DNA from: Franconibacter pulveris DSM 19144
GTDB lineage: Bacteria > Pseudomonadota > Gammaproteobacteria > Enterobacterales > Enterobacteriaceae
Reading direction: 5' to 3'
Length of the DNA stretch: 64,000 bases
Assembly: GCA_000621185.1 (NCBI GenBank)
Contig: JHYZ01000018.1
Coordinates: 23,994 to 87,993, forward strand
Every line of letters starts with the position of its first letter. Within the stretch, counting starts at the first letter, position 1. The notes under the pieces are model-generated. The model did not search any database and was not told the DNA's origin. It saw only the letters and a list, made by a program, of their open reading frames with translations. Below, in pieces: positions 8,122-17,983 of the stretch. Made by a program: the position numbers and the translations under genes.

Positions 8122-8816
8122 TGCTTGAGAATATCTGGTGGTCGCTGCCGCTGACGCTGGTGGTCTTCTTTGGCGCACGCAGGCTGGCGGCGAAACTCAA
8201 ATCGCCACTGCTTAATCCGCTGCTGGTGTCGATGGTTATCATCATTCCGTTTCTTGTGGCGACCGGCATCTCCTATGAACGCTATTTCGCGGGCAGCAAG
8301 ATCCTGAATGACCTTCTGCAACCGGCGGTGGTGGCGTTAGCGTTTCCGCTTTACGAACAGCTGCACCAGATCCGCGCGCGCTGGAAATCGATTATCACCA
8401 TCTGTTTTATCGGCAGCGTGGTGGCGATGATAACCGGCACCTCTGTCGCTCTGCTGATGGGCGCAACCCCCGAAATCGCCGCGTCGGTACTGCCGAAATC
8501 CGTAACGACGCCTATTGCGATGGCGGTAGGCGGCAGCATCGGCGGCATTCCGGCTATCAGCGCCGTGTGCGTTATCTTTGTGGGGATTCTCGGCGCGGTA
8601 TTCGGCCACAGTTTGCTGAATTTAATGCGTATTCGCACCAAAGCCTCCCGCGGACTGGCGATGGGCACTGCCTCGCACGCCCTGGGTACGGCGCGCTGCG
8701 CGGAGCTGGATTACCAGGAAGGGGCGTTCAGTTCTCTGGCGCTGGTGATCTGCGGCATTATCACCTCGCTCATCGCGCCCTTTTTATTCCCGGTTATTCT
8801 GGCCGTTTTTGGCTAA
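8121..8816 (+). CDS. yohK: YohK, CidB/LrgB-family membrane protein
   Basis: 231-residue partner of YohJ, LrgB/CidB family (PF04172). About seven to eight hydrophobic segments; the conserved core LPKSVTTPIAMAVGGSIGGIP and TASHALGTARCAELD are intact. The ATG overlaps the last base of the yohJ stop (TGATG), a sign of translational coupling; a GTG one codon earlier (8118) is equally possible and corresponds to the E. coli start. AAGGAG lies 8 nt before the ATG. Membrane protein acting with YohJ; transported substrate not established. Confidence 0.92.
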   Translation: MLENIWWSLPLTLVVFFGARRLAAKLKSPLLNPLLVSMVIIIPFLVATGISYERYFAGSKILNDLLQPAVVALAFPLYEQLHQIRARWKSIITICFIGSVVAMITGTSVALLMGATPEIAASVLPKSVTTPIAMAVGGSIGGIPAISAVCVIFVGILGAVFGHSLLNLMRIRTKASRGLAMGTASHALGTARCAELDYQEGAFSSLALVICGIITSLIAPFLFPVILAVFG

Positions 8817-8870
8817 AAGTTGCGATACGTCGCGCAAATTCATTTTAAATTTCATTTGTTGCATAGGCAG

Positions 8871-8886
8871 TGAGACGAAAATCACA
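8871..8886 (+). promoter_or_regulatory. CRP site of the cdd promoter
   Basis: TGAGACGAAAATCACA matches CRP consensus at 9 of 10 positions. A TAAACT -10-like hexamer at 8908-8913 would put the start near 8920, placing the site centre at about -41.5, the class II position known for E. coli cdd, which is activated by CRP and repressed by CytR. Confidence 0.68.
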
Positions 8887-8946
8887 TATAAAGCCCAGCG
8901 AGGCCCGTAAACTACGGCTCCAGTAAACTGATAAGAGGCTTAGCCC

Positions 8947-9831
8947 ATGCATTCACGTTTTGAATCTGCTTTTGCACAGCTTCCCGCCGCGCTCCAGGAG
9001 TCCCTGGCGCCGTGGCTCGCCGATGCGCATTTCCCGGCCATGCTGAGCGCAAGTCAGGTTGAAGAGGTAAAACGCCACAGCGGGCTGGATGATGAAGCGC
9101 TCGCCTTCGCGCTGCTGCCGCTGGCGGCCGCCTGCGCGCAGACTGACATCTCCCATTTCAACGTCGGCGCCGTAGCCCGCGGCCTGAGCGGCGCGCTCTA
9201 TTTCGGCGCGAACATGGAATTCACCGGCGTGGCGATGCAGCAGACCGTGCACGCGGAGCAAAGCGCCATTACCCACGCCTGGATGCGCGGCGAAAGCGGC
9301 CTTTGCGCCATCACCGTGAACTACACCCCTTGCGGCCACTGCCGCCAGTTTATGAACGAGCTAAACAGCGGCCTGACCCTGCGCATTAACCTGCCGGGAC
9401 GCGCCCCTTCTAAGCTTGGCGACTATCTGCCCGACGCTTTCGGCCCACGCGACCTTGATATTAAAACGCTGATTTTCGACGCTGAGGATCATGCATTCGC
9501 CTTAAAAGGCGAAGCGCTCGGCGACGCGGCGATAAAAGCGGCTAACCGCAGCCACGCGCCTTACAGCCAGTCGCCTTCCGGTGTCGCCCTGCAAACTCAT
9601 GACGGGCAGATTTTTACCGGCAGCTATGCTGAAAACGCTGCGTTTAATCCCTCGCTGCCTCCCCTGCAGGCGGCGCTGAATCTGCTGAGCCTGAACGGCT
9701 ATAGCTGGCGCGATATTCAGCGGGCGTCGCTTGCGGAAAAAGCGCAGGCCAATATCGTTCAATGGGACGCAACCGTTGCTACGCTTCGCGCCATAGGTTG
9801 CGACGCCGTCGAACGCATCGAACTCGCCTGA
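8947..9831 (+). CDS. cdd: Cytidine deaminase
   Basis: 294-residue homodimeric zinc enzyme of pyrimidine salvage: converts cytidine and deoxycytidine to uridine and deoxyuridine. The active site is intact and numbered as in E. coli: His-102 and catalytic Glu-104 in VHAEQSA, Cys-129 and Cys-132 in PCGHC. The C-terminal half is the degenerate second deaminase domain typical of the long enterobacterial form. A GAGG site precedes the ATG. The upstream CRP site suggests the expected catabolite control. Confidence 0.96.
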   Translation: MHSRFESAFAQLPAALQESLAPWLADAHFPAMLSASQVEEVKRHSGLDDEALAFALLPLAAACAQTDISHFNVGAVARGLSGALYFGANMEFTGVAMQQTVHAEQSAITHAWMRGESGLCAITVNYTPCGHCRQFMNELNSGLTLRINLPGRAPSKLGDYLPDAFGPRDLDIKTLIFDAEDHAFALKGEALGDAAIKAANRSHAPYSQSPSGVALQTHDGQIFTGSYAENAAFNPSLPPLQAALNLLSLNGYSWRDIQRASLAEKAQANIVQWDATVATLRAIGCDAVERIELA

Positions 9832-9956
9832 TGCCCACCCTGCGGATAAAACATCCGCAGTGGTGAAAATTGCTTCAACCGATACGCTGATTCTTGCTCT
9901 TGTCCAACGGGTAAAGTAGCCTTGGATGAAATTTCACCCCTGCTCCGAGTACCTGA

Positions 9957-10670
<714 letters not shown>

Positions 10671-10727
10671 CGGCGGGTTACGTTTCGCCGCACGCAGCCG
10701 GTTTGCCTTCGCCCCTCATCCCCGGCC

Positions 10728-10752
10728 TTCTCCCCCAAAGCCCGAGGGAGAA
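10728..10752. repeat. Imperfect hairpin in the sanA-mglC gap
   Basis: TTCTCCC and GGGAGAA arms around an 11-nt loop. The C-rich context (CCCCTCATCCCCGGCCTTC just before it) is like intergenic palindromic sequences scattered in enterobacterial genomes. It could also serve as a weak terminator for sanA. Confidence 0.4.
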
Positions 10753-10789
10753 AACCCGCCTTTTAACCCACTACGCCGCGCTGTTTTCC

Positions 10790-10862
10790 GGGTGGGTTAG
10801 CTTTAGCGGCTCCTGTTATGCCCGCCGCCGCAAAAGGCGAATGGCGCTTCGCTTACCCACCC
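10790..10862. repeat. Intergenic palindromic repeat element
   Basis: 12-bp arms GGGTGGGTTAGC and GCTTACCCACCC (one mismatch) enclose 49 bp that include GGCGCTTC and CCGCCGCCG. The form, a GGGTGGGT-AGC palindrome with GCGCTTCGC next to the right arm, resembles extragenic repeats common in Enterobacter-like genomes. It sits exactly where E. coli carries yeiS/preTA. Confidence 0.5.
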
Positions 10863-10893
10863 TGTTCCCTTTGTCTCCTGCTGCCCCGCCCAT

Positions 10894-10924
10894 AAAAAAA
10901 GCCCCCGCGTCTGCGGAGGCTTTT
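10894..10924 (-). terminator. Intrinsic terminator of the mgl operon
   Basis: GCCCCCGC / GCGGAGGC stem with a 4-nt loop; the single mismatch is C-A on the + strand but a G-U wobble in the reverse-strand RNA, which then ends in seven U. It therefore works best for mglC, 17 nt past its stop. Confidence 0.8.
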
Positions 10925-10940
10925 CCATACTGCCAGGCGA

Positions 10941-11951
10941 TTACTTCTTGCGAGCGTATTTCAGGGAGTCCAGCGCTACCGCGAAGATAATGATGGCGCC
11001 CTTGATGATGTACTGCCAGTACGGGTTCACGCCGATATAGGTCAGGCCGTAGTTGATAACGGTGAAGATTATCACACCAGTTACCACGCCGAGCACCGTA
11101 CCCACGCCGCCGCTGAAGGAAACCCCGCCCACTACGCAGGCTGCGATGGCGTCGAGTTCGTACATGAAGCCGAGGTTGTTGGTAGCGGAACCGATACGGC
11201 CCGCTTCCAGCATCCCGCCGAAGGCGTAGAAGACGCCGGAGAGCGCATAAATCATCAGCAGGTTCAGCGCCACGTTCACGCCGGAAACCTTCGCCGCTTC
11301 CGGGTTTCCGCCGATGGCGAAGATATTTTTACCGAAGCGAGTTTTGTTCCACAGGATCCAGACAAACACGACGGCGATCAACGCATAGAAAGTGATGTAA
11401 GAGAGCCTGAAGCTGCCTATCGCCAGGAACCCTTGCGTAAAGGTCGAGAAACCGCTGTCGAAACCAGAGATCGGCGAAGCGCCCACAAAATCGTAGTACA
11501 GGGAGTTGATGCCGTACACGATGATCATGGTGCCGAGCGTGGTGATGAACGGCGTTACGTTCAGGTAAGCGATAACGATGCCGTTAATCAGGCCGATGAT
11601 GGCGCCGATAGCGCAGACAATCAGGATAACCAGCGCAATCGGCATGGTTGCCATTTCCGGGAACACCTTGTTGGCGTTTTCCATTGATTGCAGCAAGGTC
11701 GCCGCGACTACCGCCGCGAGCCCTACCTGACGACCGGCCGAAAGGTCCGTGCCCTGGGTAACAATAAGCCCCGCGACGCCCAGCGCGATAATAATACGCA
11801 CCGAGGATTGGGTCAGAATGTTACTTAAGTTAAGCAGACTTAAAAAAGTGGGATCCTGGAAAATAATAATGGCCAGCAACACTAAAAGAACGACGTAAAT
11901 ACCGCCTTCTTTCAGATAAGTGAGAAAACTCTTCTTATTTAACGCACTCAT
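10941..11951 (-). CDS. mglC: Methyl-galactoside ABC transporter permease
   Basis: 336-residue inner-membrane permease of the high-affinity galactose/methyl-galactoside importer. BPD_transp_2 (RbsC/MglC) family, about ten membrane helices, conserved AGRQVGLAAVVAA early and the cytosolic EAA-like loop AIGGNPEAAKVSGVNV near residue 220 that contacts the ATPase. Same length as E. coli MglC. Last gene of mglBAC; it begins 15 bp after mglA and is followed by a reverse-strand terminator. Confidence 0.96.
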   Translation of the reverse strand: MSALNKKSFLTYLKEGGIYVVLLVLLAIIIFQDPTFLSLLNLSNILTQSSVRIIIALGVAGLIVTQGTDLSAGRQVGLAAVVAATLLQSMENANKVFPEMATMPIALVILIVCAIGAIIGLINGIVIAYLNVTPFITTLGTMIIVYGINSLYYDFVGASPISGFDSGFSTFTQGFLAIGSFRLSYITFYALIAVVFVWILWNKTRFGKNIFAIGGNPEAAKVSGVNVALNLLMIYALSGVFYAFGGMLEAGRIGSATNNLGFMYELDAIAACVVGGVSFSGGVGTVLGVVTGVIIFTVINYGLTYIGVNPYWQYIIKGAIIIFAVALDSLKYARKK

Positions 11952-11966
11952 GAGGAGCCCCTGATA

Positions 11967-13487
11967 TTAAAGGTGCAAAGACGCAAGACGTAAAATTTCG
12001 TTTTGCGTTGTCGTTTTAGTGTCAACAATTCCAGCGACGAGGCCATTGCTCATTACCAGAATACGATCGGTTATCCCTAACAGCTCTGGCATTTCGGAAG
12101 AGATAATAATGATCCCTTTGCCTTTTTTCGCCAGCTCAGCGATAAGCTGATAAATTTCAAACTTCGCGCCTACGTCAATACCGCGCGTCGGTTCATCCAG
12201 CATTAATATTTCCGGTTGCGTCAGCAGCCAGCGACCGATAATCACCTTTTGCTGGTTGCCGCCGGAAAGCGAACCGATTTGCGTCCGGTGCCCTGGTGTT
12301 TTCACGCGCATGGAATCGATAACCCACTGGGTATCGCTTTTCATGCGGGAATTATCCAGCAGACCGACTTTGTTTTTGTAATTGCGAATATTGGAGATCA
12401 GGGAGTTAAAACCGATATCCAGATAAGCGTAAATCCCCGTTGAGCGACGCTCCTCGGTCACCAGCGCGAAACCGTGGTTAATGGCTTCGTTGGCGGTGTG
12501 GTTATTAATCTGTTTGCCATGCAAGGTAATGGTGCCCGCCGATTTTTCACGGATACCAAATAACGTTTCCACAATATCAGTGCGCTTGGCGCCCACCAGT
12601 CCCGCGATGCCGAGAATCTCCCCTTTATGCAGATCAAAGGAGACGTCACGGATAGAGGGCTGGCGCAGCGAGGTCAGGTTGCGCACTTCAAGGATAACTT
12701 CACCCGGTTTGTTTTCTTTATCCGGGAACCGCTGATTGAGCGAACGGCCCACCATCATGGCGATTATCTTATCCATATCCAGCCCTTCAAGCGGCTGGGT
12801 GGCGATCCACTGCCCGTCGCGCAGGATAGTAATTTCATCGCACAGCTGAAATATCTCTTCCATTTTATGGGAGATATAAACAATACCGCAGCCGCGCTCT
12901 TTCAGCTTACGGATAATTTTAAAGAGATGATTCACCTCTTTTTCCGTTAGTGAAGAGGTGGGCTCATCCATAATGACGATTTTCGCGTCATAGGAGAACG
13001 CTTTGGCGATTTCAATCATCTGCATCTGCGAGACAGAAAGCGTCCCCACGCGCGCGCGCGGATCGATATCAATATCCAGCTCGTCGAAAATCGCTTTGGT
13101 ATCGCGATACATTTTGTCCTGATCGACAAATACCCCTTTGGTGGGGTAGCGACCAAGCCACATATTGTCCATAACAGAGCGCTGCAAAACCAGGTTTAAC
13201 TCCTGGTGCACCATGGAAATACCATTTTCCAGCGCTTCTTTGGCCGAATGAAAATCAATTTCTTTTCCCTGGAAAAGAATGCTGCCGGAATCTTTCTGGT
13301 AGATCCCAAAAAGGCACTTTAATAACGTTGACTTGCCTGCGCCGTTCTCCCCCATTAACGCGTGGATGGAGTGAGGACGAACTTTTAAATTTACGTTATC
13401 GAGTGCCTTAACGCCGGGGAATGACTTGTTGATATTGGTCATTTCCAACAGGTATTCGCCTGACGTCTGCGTAGTATTGCTGACCAT
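11967..13487 (-). CDS. mglA: Galactose/methyl-galactoside ABC transporter ATP-binding protein
   Basis: 506-residue fused double ATPase of the sugar importer, bound to the inner face of MglC. The first nucleotide domain has Walker A GENGAGKS near residues 47-54, signature LSVSQ and Walker [10 protein letters not shown]. The second has a degenerate Walker A (GLVGAKRT), signature LSGGNQQK and Walker [11 protein letters not shown]. The degenerate second P-loop is normal for this family and not a defect. Nearly identical to E. coli MglA. Confidence 0.96.
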   Translation of the reverse strand: MVSNTTQTSGEYLLEMTNINKSFPGVKALDNVNLKVRPHSIHALMGENGAGKSTLLKCLFGIYQKDSGSILFQGKEIDFHSAKEALENGISMVHQELNLVLQRSVMDNMWLGRYPTKGVFVDQDKMYRDTKAIFDELDIDIDPRARVGTLSVSQMQMIEIAKAFSYDAKIVIMDEPTSSLTEKEVNHLFKIIRKLKERGCGIVYISHKMEEIFQLCDEITILRDGQWIATQPLEGLDMDKIIAMMVGRSLNQRFPDKENKPGEVILEVRNLTSLRQPSIRDVSFDLHKGEILGIAGLVGAKRTDIVETLFGIREKSAGTITLHGKQINNHTANEAINHGFALVTEERRSTGIYAYLDIGFNSLISNIRNYKNKVGLLDNSRMKSDTQWVIDSMRVKTPGHRTQIGSLSGGNQQKVIIGRWLLTQPEILMLDEPTRGIDVGAKFEIYQLIAELAKKGKGIIIISSEMPELLGITDRILVMSNGLVAGIVDTKTTTQNEILRLASLHL

Positions 13488-13536
13488 AATTACACCTGGC
13501 TGCGAGAGTATTGTCTGAGCATGGCACGGTTTAAAA

Positions 13537-13554
13537 GGGGCGCTTATGCGCCCC
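13537..13554 (-). terminator. Intercistronic hairpin between mglB and mglA
   Basis: Perfect GGGGCGC-4 nt-GCGCCCC stem. On the reverse strand it is followed by TTTTAA. It probably stops or stabilises part of the transcript after mglB, giving more binding protein than ATPase and permease. Confidence 0.7.
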
Positions 13555-13571
13555 GGAAAAGCATTTAACTA

Positions 13572-14567
13572 TTATTTATCGCTGAACTGCGCCAGGTTGT
13601 CTTTATCAACGCCGACGTAAGGAATACGAACCACTTTGTTTTCAATTTTCCAGTTCGTGCCGTCAGCCGCGCCTTTACCCTGCGCCAGGTTTTTCGCCAG
13701 ATCGAACGTCGCTTTCGCCTGGTTGTTGGCGTCGTTCAGCACGGTACCGGCCATCGCACCGGATTTCACCAGCGCCAGCGCTTCCGGCAGGGCGTCAACG
13801 CCGAATACCGGGATTGAAGATTTGTTATGCGCCTTCAGCGCTTCTACCGCGCCCATCGCCATCGCGTCGTTGTTGGCGATCACGACTTCAATTTTGTTGG
13901 CGTTCGGACCAGAGAGCCAGGCGTCCATTTTGTCTTTCGCCTGAGCGGTATCCCACATGGCGGTATCTAACTGCAGCTGCTGAGTTTTGATGCCTTTATC
14001 GTTCAGCTCTTTAATCACGTAGGTAGTACGCGCTTCGGCATCCGGGTGGCCCGGCTCGCCTTTCAGCAGTACGAACTGGATCTGGCCGTCTTTGTTCAGG
14101 TCCCAGTTTTTGTTCGCAGCCCAGTGCTTGGCGATCAGGTCGCCCTGGATAACGCCGGATTCTTTGGAGTCGGTCCCTACGTAGTAAGCTTTGTCGTAGC
14201 TGTCGAGCGCTTTGCGTGAAGGTTCTTTGTTATAAAACACAACCGGTACGTTCTGCCCGCGCGCTTTTTCGATGACGGTACCCGCAGCGGCCGGGTCAAC
14301 CAGGTTGATGGCAAGGGACTTCACGCCTTTCGCCAGCAACACGTCAATCTGGTCGTTCTGCTTGGACTGGTCGTTCTGCGAGTCGTTCATCAGCAGCTCA
14401 ACGTCTGGCGTGGCTTTTGCTTCTTTCTCAATGGCCTTGCGTACTACGGACATGAAGTTATCGTCATACTTATAGATAGTCACGCCGATACGGTCAGCGG
14501 CCTGGGCTGCGGCGCCAAACAGCATGCAGGACATAACGGCAGACAGAGTAAGGACCTTCTTATTCAT
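13572..14567 (-). CDS. mglB: D-galactose/methyl-galactoside periplasmic binding protein
   Basis: 331-residue periplasmic galactose/glucose receptor that feeds MglAC and, in motile relatives, the Trg chemoreceptor. The N-terminal signal peptide ([23 protein letters not shown]) ends at an AxA site, leaving a mature start [16 protein letters not shown] as in E. coli. The calcium loop [10 protein letters not shown] is intact. I chose the ATG at 14567, which starts the signal peptide, over a frame extension 81 nt upstream. First gene of mglBAC, downstream of a CRP/GalS-controlled promoter. Confidence 0.96.
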   Translation of the reverse strand: MNKKVLTLSAVMSCMLFGAAAQAADRIGVTIYKYDDNFMSVVRKAIEKEAKATPDVELLMNDSQNDQSKQNDQIDVLLAKGVKSLAINLVDPAAAGTVIEKARGQNVPVVFYNKEPSRKALDSYDKAYYVGTDSKESGVIQGDLIAKHWAANKNWDLNKDGQIQFVLLKGEPGHPDAEARTTYVIKELNDKGIKTQQLQLDTAMWDTAQAKDKMDAWLSGPNANKIEVVIANNDAMAMGAVEALKAHNKSSIPVFGVDALPEALALVKSGAMAGTVLNDANNQAKATFDLAKNLAQGKGAADGTNWKIENKVVRIPYVGVDKDNLAQFSDK

Positions 14568-14784
14568 GGTATCTCCGGTTTTATGCAGGGTAGTTCTTGT
14601 GAAAAACGGGCGGCGGGGTAGTAATGTTAGAAAAGTGTTACTGACCACCGAAGCTCACTTTAAAATTTTCTTCCTTGATCGGTAACGCTCCAGTACTGCG
14701 TCTTTTTGTTTGTTTTCGGCCCTTAACCCATGCTCTTAGCGCAACGTTGCTGTTACATAGTGTTTCAGCCTTTAAAACGCTGAC

Positions 14785-14846
14785 ATCATAGACCAGCGCA
14801 ATGTTAATATACTGTGAATTTACTCACAGATTGAAAGCGGTTACAT
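14785..14846 (-). promoter_or_regulatory. mglB promoter with CRP site and GalS operator
   Basis: Three elements on the reverse strand: a -10 hexamer TATGAT (14785-14790), a perfect CRP consensus TGTGAATTTACTCACA (14813-14828) whose centre is about 42 bp upstream of the expected start near 14778, and a gal-type operator TTGAAAGCGGTTACAT (14831-14846, close to GTGKAANCGNTTNCAC) immediately upstream of it. This fits catabolite activation with galactose-relieved GalS repression. Confidence 0.82.
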
Positions 14847-14855
14847 CACTCTCAT

Positions 14856-15881
14856 TTATAAACTAGTGATCGGCCCCACACTTTGCTTTCCGGCCACGGA
14901 ATGGCGGCGCACCAGCGTCGGCATAAAGCAGTGACTGGCCTGCAAATCGAGCTCTCCTGCGGCGCCCTGCAGCGCCAGCTCGGTCGCGAGCCGCGCCATG
15001 GAAACAATGGGATAGCGCACCGTGGTGAGTTGCGGATCGGTGTAGCGGGCGATTGGAATATCATCGAAACCAATGAGTGACAAATGCTGTGGCACGGCAA
15101 TGCCATTATCTTTAAGCGCCGTTAGCGCGCCTGCCGCCATGCTGTCGTTGTAGGCAAACACCGCCGTGAGCTGCAGGTTGCGCCCCAGTAACTCCACCAT
15201 CGCCGCCTCGCCGCCCTGCATGTCGGGGCTGCCCGTACCGACCCAGCTTTCCGGCGGCGTTATCCCCTGCTCCGCCAACGCCCGCAGCCAGCCCTCTTTA
15301 CGCTGGTCATCATCTTCAATACGGTGAGCGGAAGCCAGATAGCCGATGCGCTGATGGCCATTGCTTTGCAGCATGCGGGTCGCCATCATCGCGCCGGTGA
15401 CATTGTCCAGACCGACGCAGCGATGCGCGTAGCCGGGCACGATACGGTTAATCAGCACCATGCCGGGGATTTGGTCGAGAAAGCTTGCCAGCTCTGCGTC
15501 GCCGAGCGCTTTGGCATGAACGATTAAAGCGGTGCAGCGCTGGCGAATCAGCACTTCTATGGCATGGCGCTCTTTTTCCGCTTCATGGTAGCTATTGCCG
15601 ATGAGCACATATTTTTGATGCTGCTGGGCCACAGTATCCACCGCTTTTACCAGCGCGCCGAAGAAGGGATCGGAAACGTCCATCACCACCACGCCAATAG
15701 TATCGCTGACCTGGGTGGCCAGCGCCTGGGCATTGGCGTTCGGCCGGTAGCCTAGCTGACTGACCGCCTGCATAACGGTTTCACGCGTTTCAGGGCTTAC
15801 CAGCGCGCTGTTGTTCAGAACGCGGGAGACCGTAGCGACAGAGACGCCCGCAAGTCTTGCGACGTCACGAATAGTGATCAT
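14856..15881 (-). CDS. galS: GalS, LacI/GalR-family repressor of galactose transport
   Basis: 341-residue mgl repressor/isorepressor. N-terminal LacI HTH ([24 protein letters not shown], residues 2-25 in two runs) and a periplasmic-binding-like effector domain that senses galactose. The start at 15881 gives MITIRD, as in E. coli; two more codons upstream are unlikely. It lies just upstream of mglB and has its own operator and CRP site, so it is autoregulated. Compared with E. coli the C-terminal tail is a little shorter and differs. Confidence 0.95.
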   Translation of the reverse strand: MITIRDVARLAGVSVATVSRVLNNSALVSPETRETVMQAVSQLGYRPNANAQALATQVSDTIGVVVMDVSDPFFGALVKAVDTVAQQHQKYVLIGNSYHEAEKERHAIEVLIRQRCTALIVHAKALGDAELASFLDQIPGMVLINRIVPGYAHRCVGLDNVTGAMMATRMLQSNGHQRIGYLASAHRIEDDDQRKEGWLRALAEQGITPPESWVGTGSPDMQGGEAAMVELLGRNLQLTAVFAYNDSMAAGALTALKDNGIAVPQHLSLIGFDDIPIARYTDPQLTTVRYPIVSMARLATELALQGAAGELDLQASHCFMPTLVRRHSVAGKQSVGPITSL

Positions 15882-15942
15882 AACGATCACCTTTTAGTAG
15901 TTGGCAGCAGTTCACAAATACCCCCTGTGTAAGCCTGGGGCT

Positions 15943-16004
15943 ATTCTGGCAGCGAGCAGAAAGGCGCTACGTGAAGCACATCACAGCGCTGGAAACGGTT
16001 ACAT
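15943..16004 (-). promoter_or_regulatory. galS promoter with CRP site and GalS operator
   Basis: Reverse-strand promoter: weak -10 CAGAAT (15943-15948), CRP-like site CGTGAAGCACATCACA (15970-15985, 9 of 10) at about -41.5, and gal-type operator CTGGAAACGGTTACAT (15989-16004). The architecture and spacing are the same as at mglB. Confidence 0.75.
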
Positions 16005-16034
16005 ACGAAATGTTAACGATTGTGATCCAGATCG

Positions 16035-17192
16035 TTATCTTGTTGTTTGCGATAACGGCACGCCTGACGCTCTGGCCGTGAGCTGCCGCCAGAGCCACTC
16101 CACCGGCCCCTGGCGAAAGCGACGCAGCCAGAGTAAGGAGATCAATATGTTAACCGCCCAGACGGCGGGAACGAAGGCGAGCAATTGCAGGCGGTCAAAC
16201 TTCATAAACAGCCCGAAGCGATGAAACAGCGTAATGCAGATTAACGATTGCAGCAGGTAGTTGGTAAGCGCCATGCGGCCAACGCAGGCCAGCGCGCCGG
16301 TTAACCTGAACCTGGCAAGTGATGGCCAGAAACCATAAATCAGCGCCGCGTAGCCGATGGTCTGCAAGGGCGCGCTGAGTTCACGCGGCGCCTGCAGATA
16401 AAACGCGGTCCAGCGGTAATCCCAGCCGATTCGCCACTGCGCGATAACCGCAGGCAGGTTAATCAACAGCCCAGCCAGCACCAGGATGAGGCCCGTACGG
16501 CGATAGTGCTGCAGGCTGAACTCGCCGCGCAGCCAGCCGCTACGCATCAGCGCCGCGCCGATAAGCATCATTCCCGCCAGCTCCCAGCCGTACTGCGCGC
16601 CGAGCGCCAGCAGGCTTGAAGAGAGAAGATCGAGCCGATTATCGATAGCCTCCGCTCCGCCGTTCAGCTTCCAGAACTGCTCATATTGCAGGTGCGCGGC
16701 GTCCGGCACCCACGAACGGTTGATCTGGTCGCCAGTGATAGCGCCGAGCAGAAGCAGCACGCCCACGCCCATCAGGTACAGCAGCACCCCGGTGTTAAAC
16801 AGCGATTTAACGCCCGAGGCGTCGCGCACCATTCGCCAGCTGATAAGCCCTACCAGCCCATAGGCAAGCAGGATATCGCCATCCCACAGAAAAACCGCAT
16901 GCAGAAAACCGAAAATCACCAACAGGCTCAGGCGTGCCTGAATCCAGCGTTTGCCACGGACGAGCAGCATTTGCAGGCCGGCGCCAAACAGCAATGCGAA
17001 AAGCGTGAGGAATTTAACCTGCGCGAAGAGGTCCAGCAGCGCCCAGGTCCAGGCGTCGCGCAGCGTCGCTTCGCCATACCAGGCAGGGTTGAGGTAAGCC
17101 GCCTTCGGCAGACCGAAGGCGTTGATATTCAAAAGCAGGATGCCCAGGATGGCGACGCCGCGAACCACGTCCAGCGTGACGTTTCTTGCCAT
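16035..17192 (-). CDS. yeiB: YeiB, DUF418-family inner-membrane protein
   Basis: 385 residues, the length of E. coli YeiB. About ten hydrophobic helices and the family start NVTLDVVRGVAILGILLLNI; the C-terminal DUF418 domain ends with RQGPVEWLWRQLT. The preferred ATG at 17192 gives MARNVT as in E. coli; a TTG six codons upstream opens the frame but has no support. Function unknown. It follows folE by 18 bp, so the two are probably cotranscribed. Confidence 0.93.
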   Translation of the reverse strand: MARNVTLDVVRGVAILGILLLNINAFGLPKAAYLNPAWYGEATLRDAWTWALLDLFAQVKFLTLFALLFGAGLQMLLVRGKRWIQARLSLLVIFGFLHAVFLWDGDILLAYGLVGLISWRMVRDASGVKSLFNTGVLLYLMGVGVLLLLGAITGDQINRSWVPDAAHLQYEQFWKLNGGAEAIDNRLDLLSSSLLALGAQYGWELAGMMLIGAALMRSGWLRGEFSLQHYRRTGLILVLAGLLINLPAVIAQWRIGWDYRWTAFYLQAPRELSAPLQTIGYAALIYGFWPSLARFRLTGALACVGRMALTNYLLQSLICITLFHRFGLFMKFDRLQLLAFVPAVWAVNILISLLWLRRFRQGPVEWLWRQLTARASGVPLSQTTR

Positions 17193-17210
17193 GGCGGCCT
17201 GCCTTATCAA

Positions 17211-17879
17211 TTAGCTGGGGTGGCGTACCGCGCGCAGGAATTCCTGGCGCGTATTCTGGCTCGACTTAAACAACCCGCCAAGCGACGTCGTCGTGGTGGC
17301 GCTGGTTGCGTCGCGAATACCGCGCGCTTTTACGCAATAGTGCACCGCGTCAATGGATACCGCCACGTTGCTCGTGCCAAGCAGCGTTTGCAACGCCACC
17401 AGGATCTGCTGCGTTAAACGCTCCTGCACCTGTGGGCGCTGGGCGAAAAACTGCACAATACGGTTAATCTTCGACAACCCAATCACCGAGTCTTTCGGAA
17501 TGTAGGCCACCGTGGCTTTGCCGTCGATGGTCACAAAGTGGTGTTCGCAGGTGCTGGTCAGCGTGATGTCGCGAACCGTGACCATCTCATCCACTTTCAT
17601 CTTGTTCTCGATGACGGTGATTTTCGGGAAATTAGCGTAGTCCAGGCCGGAGAAAATCTCGTCGACATACATCTTGGCGATGCGATGCGGCGTTTCCATC
17701 AGGCTGTCATCGCTCAGATCAAGATTAAGCAGCTGCATAATCTCGGTCATATGACCGGCGATAAGGCGCTTGCGGGTTTCGTTATCAAGCTCGTGCAACG
17801 GCGGACGCAGCGGCGTCTCCAAACCACGCGCAACCAGCGCCTCATGTACCAGGGCAGCTTCTTTTGAGAGTAATGACAT
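17211..17879 (-). CDS. folE: GTP cyclohydrolase I
   Basis: 222-residue cytosolic homodecameric enzyme, first step of tetrahydrofolate synthesis: GTP to 7,8-dihydroneopterin triphosphate and formate. Zinc ligands Cys-111 and His-114 in CEHH and a later Cys in VHYCVKARG, plus the QERLTQQI segment, are present; length and sequence match E. coli FolE. The start [10 protein letters not shown] at 17879 is chosen over a 48-nt upstream extension. Transcribed ahead of yeiB. Confidence 0.97.
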   Translation of the reverse strand: MSLLSKEAALVHEALVARGLETPLRPPLHELDNETRKRLIAGHMTEIMQLLNLDLSDDSLMETPHRIAKMYVDEIFSGLDYANFPKITVIENKMKVDEMVTVRDITLTSTCEHHFVTIDGKATVAYIPKDSVIGLSKINRIVQFFAQRPQVQERLTQQILVALQTLLGTSNVAVSIDAVHYCVKARGIRDATSATTTTSLGGLFKSSQNTRQEFLRAVRHPS

Positions 17880-17983
17880 CTTATTTTTTCTCCAGCAGGT
17901 GTAACCAGCCTTTACCGCAGGGGGCAAAGTGAGCGTTCATTGTGCGTGAGCGGGCGCACATAATCCAGTAGCGGGACCGATAA

